From JAAYJS01 sp964346185 (GTDB taxonomy: Bacteria > Bacillota > Clostridia > Eubacteriales > Eubacteriaceae): DNA of 25,613 nucleotides. The number at the start of each line of letters is the position of its first letter. Within the stretch, counting starts at the first letter, position 1. A program made the translations under genes and the position numbers. This document shows, piece by piece, positions 22,955 to 25,613 of the stretch. The notes under the pieces were generated by a model, which worked only from the letters and a program-made list of their open reading frames with translations, did not search any database and was not told where the DNA came from. The stretch covers positions 1 through 25,613 of the forward strand of contig CAYFTR010000024.1 of assembly GCA_964346185.1 (NCBI GenBank), written 5' to 3'.

Positions 22955-23623
22955 TTATCTTTTTCCGATGGAGTAGCCGACCCCTCGAATCGTATCAATT
23001 TTTACATTGGTATCCAGAATTTTCTTTCTTAAATTATGAACATAAATTTCGATATTGTTTTCGTTAACTTCCTTATCGAAACCCCATACACGATCTAAGA
23101 TTTGTTCTCTTGTAAAGACTTGATTGGGACGTTTTAACAACATCTCTAAAATTTTTGATTCTTTCACGGATAGTTTGTATTCTTTACCCTTTGCTTCCAA
23201 GATGTTTTTTTTCGTGTTGAACTCCAAATCTTCATAAGTAATGATTTCCCCTTTAATATCCTGATTCGGACGTCTGCTCAATGCACGAATTCGGGCAAAA
23301 AGCTCCTTGGCCGAAAAAGGTTTCACCAAGTAGTCATCAGCTCCTAAATCCAGACCTTTAACTTTATCATCTACCGTACCTTTTGCGGTAAGCATGAGTA
23401 CCGGAGTTTTTATATCCGCCTCTCTAACTTCTTTTAAGATTTCCAAACCGCTTTTTAACGGTAACATAATATCCAAAACAATCACATCGTAAATAGGGTT
23501 CAATGCAAATAAAAGACCTTCTTCACCATCATTTGCAACATCACAATCTATGTTTTGAATTTTACATAATTCCTGTAATGCGTCGGTAATTTTTATTTCA
23601 TCTTCTATGAATAATAATCTCAT
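22955..23623 (-). CDS. OmpR/PhoB-family response regulator
   Basis: This two-component response regulator has 222 residues. The receiver domain (1-115) has acidic D8/E9, phosphoacceptor D51 in VIVLDIMLP, T79 and K101. The winged-helix DNA-binding domain (about 125-220) ends LDRVWGFD...IEIYVHNLRKKI...IRGVGYSIGKR. I chose the ATG at 23623 (MRLLFIEDE), seven bases after AGGAGGG; an upstream in-frame start at 23656 adds 11 non-family residues and lies within the leader. Similarity in the C-terminal block is closest to CiaR-like regulators, as judged from memory. Targets are not evident. Confidence 0.95.
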   Translation of the reverse strand: MRLLFIEDEIKITDALQELCKIQNIDCDVANDGEEGLLFALNPIYDVIVLDIMLPLKSGLEILKEVREADIKTPVLMLTAKGTVDDKVKGLDLGADDYLVKPFSAKELFARIRALSRRPNQDIKGEIITYEDLEFNTKKNILEAKGKEYKLSVKESKILEMLLKRPNQVFTREQILDRVWGFDKEVNENNIEIYVHNLRKKILDTNVKIDTIRGVGYSIGKR

Positions 23624-23643
23624 TAATGTCCCTCCTGGTTTTA

Positions 23644-23673
23644 TTGCTGTTAACAAGATTATGAAAACAGCAA
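23644..23673. repeat. 8-bp inverted repeat in the response-regulator leader
   Basis: TTGCTGTT (23644-23651) and AACAGCAA (23666-23673) are perfect inverted copies separated by 14 nt. They lie between the predicted promoter and the ribosome binding site of the response regulator gene. They could form an RNA hairpin or a DNA operator. The stem is not followed by a T-tract, so it is not a terminator. Confidence 0.55.
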
Positions 23674-23688
23674 CTCTTTTACTCCCTT

Positions 23689-23717
23689 ATCTTACATCAT
23701 TTAAGGTTTATTTTCAA
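23689..23717 (-). promoter_or_regulatory. sigma-A-type promoter for the two-component/fumarase run
   Basis: On the minus strand there is TTGAAA (23717-23712), a 17-bp spacer and TAAGAT (23694-23689). It lies about 65 nt before the response regulator ATG. No terminator is visible from here to the TraB-like gene, so it could serve the whole run. Apart from this and the inverted repeat, positions 23718-23812 hold nothing I can support. Confidence 0.75.
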
Positions 23718-23812
23718 TTTTTTTACATTATATTTTTCGATTGAATTTATGAAGCTTTTATTTCTATGTATTACTGCAATTTTTCAAACAAAGTGGTATA
23801 CAAATTTGAGTA

Positions 23813-23856
23813 CTCAATTAAAAAAGAGACAATTTAATGCCTCTTTTGTAGTTGAG
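23813..23856 (-). terminator. terminator behind the perR-like gene
   Basis: On the minus strand AAAAGAG (23847-23841) pairs with CTCTTTT (23828-23822) across a 12-nt loop. An outer CTCAA/TTGAG pair (23856-23852 with 23817-23813) extends it beyond a small internal loop. The hairpin starts 11 nt after the perR-like stop and is followed by a T-rich stretch that forms part of the outer stem. Confidence 0.65.
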
Positions 23857-23867
23857 TTGTTTGATTT

Positions 23868-24278
23868 TTATTGAACCCTGAGTATTAGTTCCATATGATT
23901 ATACGCCAAACCTTGAGGTAAGATTTCATTTAAACGTTGGTTGATAAGGCTTTCAAGTTTTTCATCGTGCAGATCTTGAATGCTGTTAGTTTCGTCATCT
24001 ATCACATGCACGTGAAAGGAGGTTATCGCATCAAATCGCATCACTTCGTTTTGGTCATGCAGTTTTACAATCAAGCCTTTTTCTTCAAAAGTATCCAAGA
24101 TATTGTAAATCGTACCGACGGACATTACGTGCCCTTCTTTTTCCAACATTTTTATGAGCATTTCCGCACTGGGGTGACAGTCGGTTTCAGTTAATACTTT
24201 TAAAATGCTGATGCGTTGCGGGGTTGCCTTTAAACCTACCTCTTTTATTTTAGCTCTATATTCTAGAATTTTTTGCAT
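23868..24278 (-). CDS. PerR-like Fur-family regulator lacking the structural zinc cysteines
   Basis: This Fur-superfamily repressor has 136 residues. The winged helix (1-80) contains GLKATPQRISILKVL and SVGTIYNILDTFEEKGLI. The regulatory metal ligands of Bacillus PerR (H37, D85, H91, H93, D104) are all present here with a constant offset of two: H35, D83, H89, H91, D102. In PerR these histidines are oxidised by peroxide in the Fe(II) form. The two CxxC pairs that hold structural zinc in PerR/Fur are absent: the first region reads DDET and the protein ends near where the second would be. The only cysteine is C34. I chose the ATG at 24278 with GGGGAG eight bases upstream; the longer frame runs into the promoter. 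It is a monocistronic unit with its own promoter and terminator. Confidence 0.88.
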   Translation of the reverse strand: MQKILEYRAKIKEVGLKATPQRISILKVLTETDCHPSAEMLIKMLEKEGHVMSVGTIYNILDTFEEKGLIVKLHDQNEVMRFDAITSFHVHVIDDETNSIQDLHDEKLESLINQRLNEILPQGLAYNHMELILRVQ

Positions 24279-24302
24279 TTTTTCCACTCCCCTCATGGCT
24301 TT

Positions 24303-24331
24303 AGAATACATAAATGTTGTTGGTTTGTCAA
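24303..24331 (-). promoter_or_regulatory. consensus sigma-A promoter for the perR-like gene
   Basis: On the minus strand there is a perfect TTGACA (24331-24326), a 17-bp spacer and TATTCT (24308-24303). It lies 24 nt before the ATG. This is the best-scoring promoter in the window by eye. Confidence 0.85.
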
Positions 24332-24369
24332 TATTAATCGGAAAATAAAGCATTCTTTAATCAAATTCA

Positions 24370-24382
24370 TTATAATTTATAA
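24370..24382. promoter_or_regulatory. PerR-box-like palindrome
   Basis: TTATAATTTATAA is a perfect 6-1-6 palindrome, 38 bp upstream of the perR-like -35 box and 7 bp beyond the mutS2 stop. The PerR box of Bacillus is a 7-1-7 palindrome built from the same TTATAA core. A/T-rich palindromes occur by chance, and the location upstream of the promoter is not ideal for repression, so this is a candidate only. Confidence 0.35.
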
Positions 24383-24389
24383 AATGCCG

Positions 24390-25613
24390 CTATAAAGCCA
24401 CAACGGTGACCCCGTAAGACCCTTCCGACGGTGTTCCGAAACGAAAAGATTTAATTTGTTTATTTTCTTTTAAATACTTGTGAACGGCTGTTTTTAAAAC
24501 ACCTGTACCCTTGCCGTGAATAATTTGGACTTCTTCGACATTTGCCAACAATGCATCGGACAAAAATTTTTCTACTCTGAAAACACCTTCCTGACTGTCA
24601 AAACCGCGTATATCCAATTTCGCATTAAAGGGTGCTTTCTCTAACCGGTGCCTTTTTTCTTTCTGAAATGTTTTCTTTGATGACTCTTCTATATAGGTCA
24701 ACTGCTTGACCGGCACTTTTAGCTTCATACTGCCTGCCAGAACCATTGCACTCTTTTCCTTCGGTAAAACTTCTAAAACATCACCCCGTTGTTGGATAGT
24801 TTGAATAAAGACTTGCATACCGACCTTCATATCTTTTACATTCAGTTGTTCTCCCGCTCTTTGCTGTGCAGATTTACGTTTTTTCTTAGAACGTATTTTT
24901 CTTTCCTGATTGTGTAGCTCCGTGCGCAGGCTTTCCAACTCCCGATTAGACCCCGAAAAATGTTGTGCTTGGCTTTGCATTTTTCGAATATCTCTATAAA
25001 TACGTTCCGTTTTTTCTCTGGTTTCGCTTAAAAGATCCTCCGCTTCTATTTGTGCCGCCAGTATTATTTCTTCATTGGCTTTTCGCAAAGCTTTGTTATC
25101 AGCTTCCAAGCGTTCCTTTTCTAATTGTGCCTTGCGGTGTTCCTCTTGTGCTTGTAAATGCAGTGCATCGATTTGACGTTGTTTGTTTTCTATTTTAATA
25201 AGGACTTCTTCAAACTGCAACTTATCCGTGTCGATATGTTTGGCAGCTTCCTCTATAATGTTATCGGATAAACCGAGCTTACGTGCAATTTCAAAAGCAT
25301 TGGATTTACCGGGTAATCCTATTTGCAATCTGTAGGTAGGTTGTAAGGTTTCAATATCAAACTCTACGGAAGCATTTGTTACACCCGGCGTTACCAAAGC
25401 ATAAGATTTAATTTCACTATAATGTGTAGTGGCTACCGTTGTTATTTTTTGTTCTCTTAGAGATTCAAGAATGGATATACCCAAAGCGGCACCTTCGGTG
25501 GGATCGGTTCCCGCACCCAATTCGTCAAATAAAACCAGGGAATCCTGATCCGCTTTTTCCAAAATACGAACAATATTGGTGAGATGTGCGGAAAATGTCG
25601 ATAAACTCTGTTC
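24390..25613 (-). CDS. mutS2: MutS2 family ATPase/endonuclease, 5' end outside the window
   Basis: MutS2 is a MutS-related ATPase; Bacillus MutS2 acts in ribosome-collision rescue and the family was earlier linked to suppression of recombination. The visible 407 residues are the C-terminal half; the frame is open to the window edge, beginning EQSLSTFSAHLTNIVRILEK. Walker B VLFDELGAGTDPTEGAALG comes first, then ATTHYSEIKSYAL and LPGKSNAFEIARKLGL. A long charged coiled coil (about residues 120-240), a KOW-like beta segment and a C-terminal Smr domain follow; the Smr domain starts LDIRGFDSQEG and contains IHGKGTGVLK. An apparent TTG start at 25562 is internal, not real. Roughly the first 380 residues, including Walker A, are missing because of the window boundary and not because of a mutation. 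Confidence 0.95.
   Translation of the reverse strand, partial: EQSLSTFSAHLTNIVRILEKADQDSLVLFDELGAGTDPTEGAALGISILESLREQKITTVATTHYSEIKSYALVTPGVTNASVEFDIETLQPTYRLQIGLPGKSNAFEIARKLGLSDNIIEEAAKHIDTDKLQFEEVLIKIENKQRQIDALHLQAQEEHRKAQLEKERLEADNKALRKANEEIILAAQIEAEDLLSETREKTERIYRDIRKMQSQAQHFSGSNRELESLRTELHNQERKIRSKKKRKSAQQRAGEQLNVKDMKVGMQVFIQTIQQRGDVLEVLPKEKSAMVLAGSMKLKVPVKQLTYIEESSKKTFQKEKRHRLEKAPFNAKLDIRGFDSQEGVFRVEKFLSDALLANVEEVQIIHGKGTGVLKTAVHKYLKENKQIKSFRFGTPSEGSYGVTVVAL

Noticed and set aside
24331..24389. Intrinsic terminator for mutS2 using GCATT/AATGC repeats
   Set aside because: Only five pairs enclose a loop of nearly 30 nt. The following T-rich stretch is weak evidence in such A/T-rich DNA.
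24390..25562. Complete 390-codon gene starting with TTG at 25562
   Set aside because: The frame continues to the window edge with conserved MutS2 residues (EQSLSTFSAH), so the TTG is an internal leucine codon and the gene is simply cut by the window.
1..25613. Mobile elements, prophage, CRISPR arrays or toxin-antitoxin pairs
   Set aside because: No transposase, integrase, terminal repeats, regularly spaced repeats or small paired orphan genes were found on either strand.

Overview
The window is a dense block of mostly housekeeping genes from a low-G+C Gram-positive bacterium (Bacillota). It is probably an anaerobic Clostridia/Tissierellia-type organism, not an aerobic Bacillus. The supporting evidence is AGGAGG-type ribosome binding sites, frequent TTG/GTG starts, an ArgR-RecN-NadK-TlyA cluster, a single-chain glycyl-tRNA synthetase, MutS2, Asp23, a CD1247-type protein next to EF-P, a two-subunit oxygen-sensitive fumarase and a CcpA-like regulator. 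All of this is read from sequence motifs, so the genus cannot be fixed. Every gene except glyS lies on the minus strand. I see no insertion sequence, prophage, CRISPR array or tRNA array.

Read in the direction of minus-strand transcription (high to low coordinates), the layout is as follows. (1) The 3' two thirds of mutS2 enters from the right edge. (2) A PerR-like Fur-family regulator follows, with its own consensus promoter. (3) A two-component response regulator and histidine kinase head a tight run: trmL, fumarase alpha, fumarase beta, an aminotransferase, a CcpA-like LacI-family regulator and a TraB/PrgY-type membrane protein. (4) rpmE has its own promoter and a terminator directly behind its stop codon; prmC overlaps both. 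(5) efp, a CD1247-like zinc-ribbon protein and asp23 form a short operon that ends in a clear terminator. (6) nusB, a Kae1/TsaD-like paralogue, xseA, xseB and ispA overlap or abut one another and end at a long bidirectional hairpin, which also terminates the convergent glyS gene. (7) glyS runs divergently from a Na/Pi cotransporter gene. That gene starts a nine-member run: nptA-like, trxB, tlyA, nadK, argR, recN, lgt, smpB and the tmRNA gene ssrA, closed by a terminator.

Functionally the region mixes translation quality control and fine tuning (SmpB-tmRNA, EF-P, PrmC, L31, GlyRS, TrmL, TlyA), DNA repair (RecN, ExoVII, MutS2), cofactor, isoprenoid and envelope supply (NadK, IspA, Lgt), redox (TrxB, PerR-like) and a small metabolic unit around fumarate/malate and an amino-acid aminotransferase next to a CcpA-like regulator.

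I do not find an obviously new multigene system. The points most worth a second look are: a PerR-like protein that keeps all five regulatory metal ligands but has none of the structural zinc cysteines; prmC, whose only canonical nearby start lies inside rpmE so that its reading frame runs through the rpmE terminator; an apparently leaderless smpB promoter; the Kae1-like paralogue; and the absence of dxs from a cluster where it is usually found.
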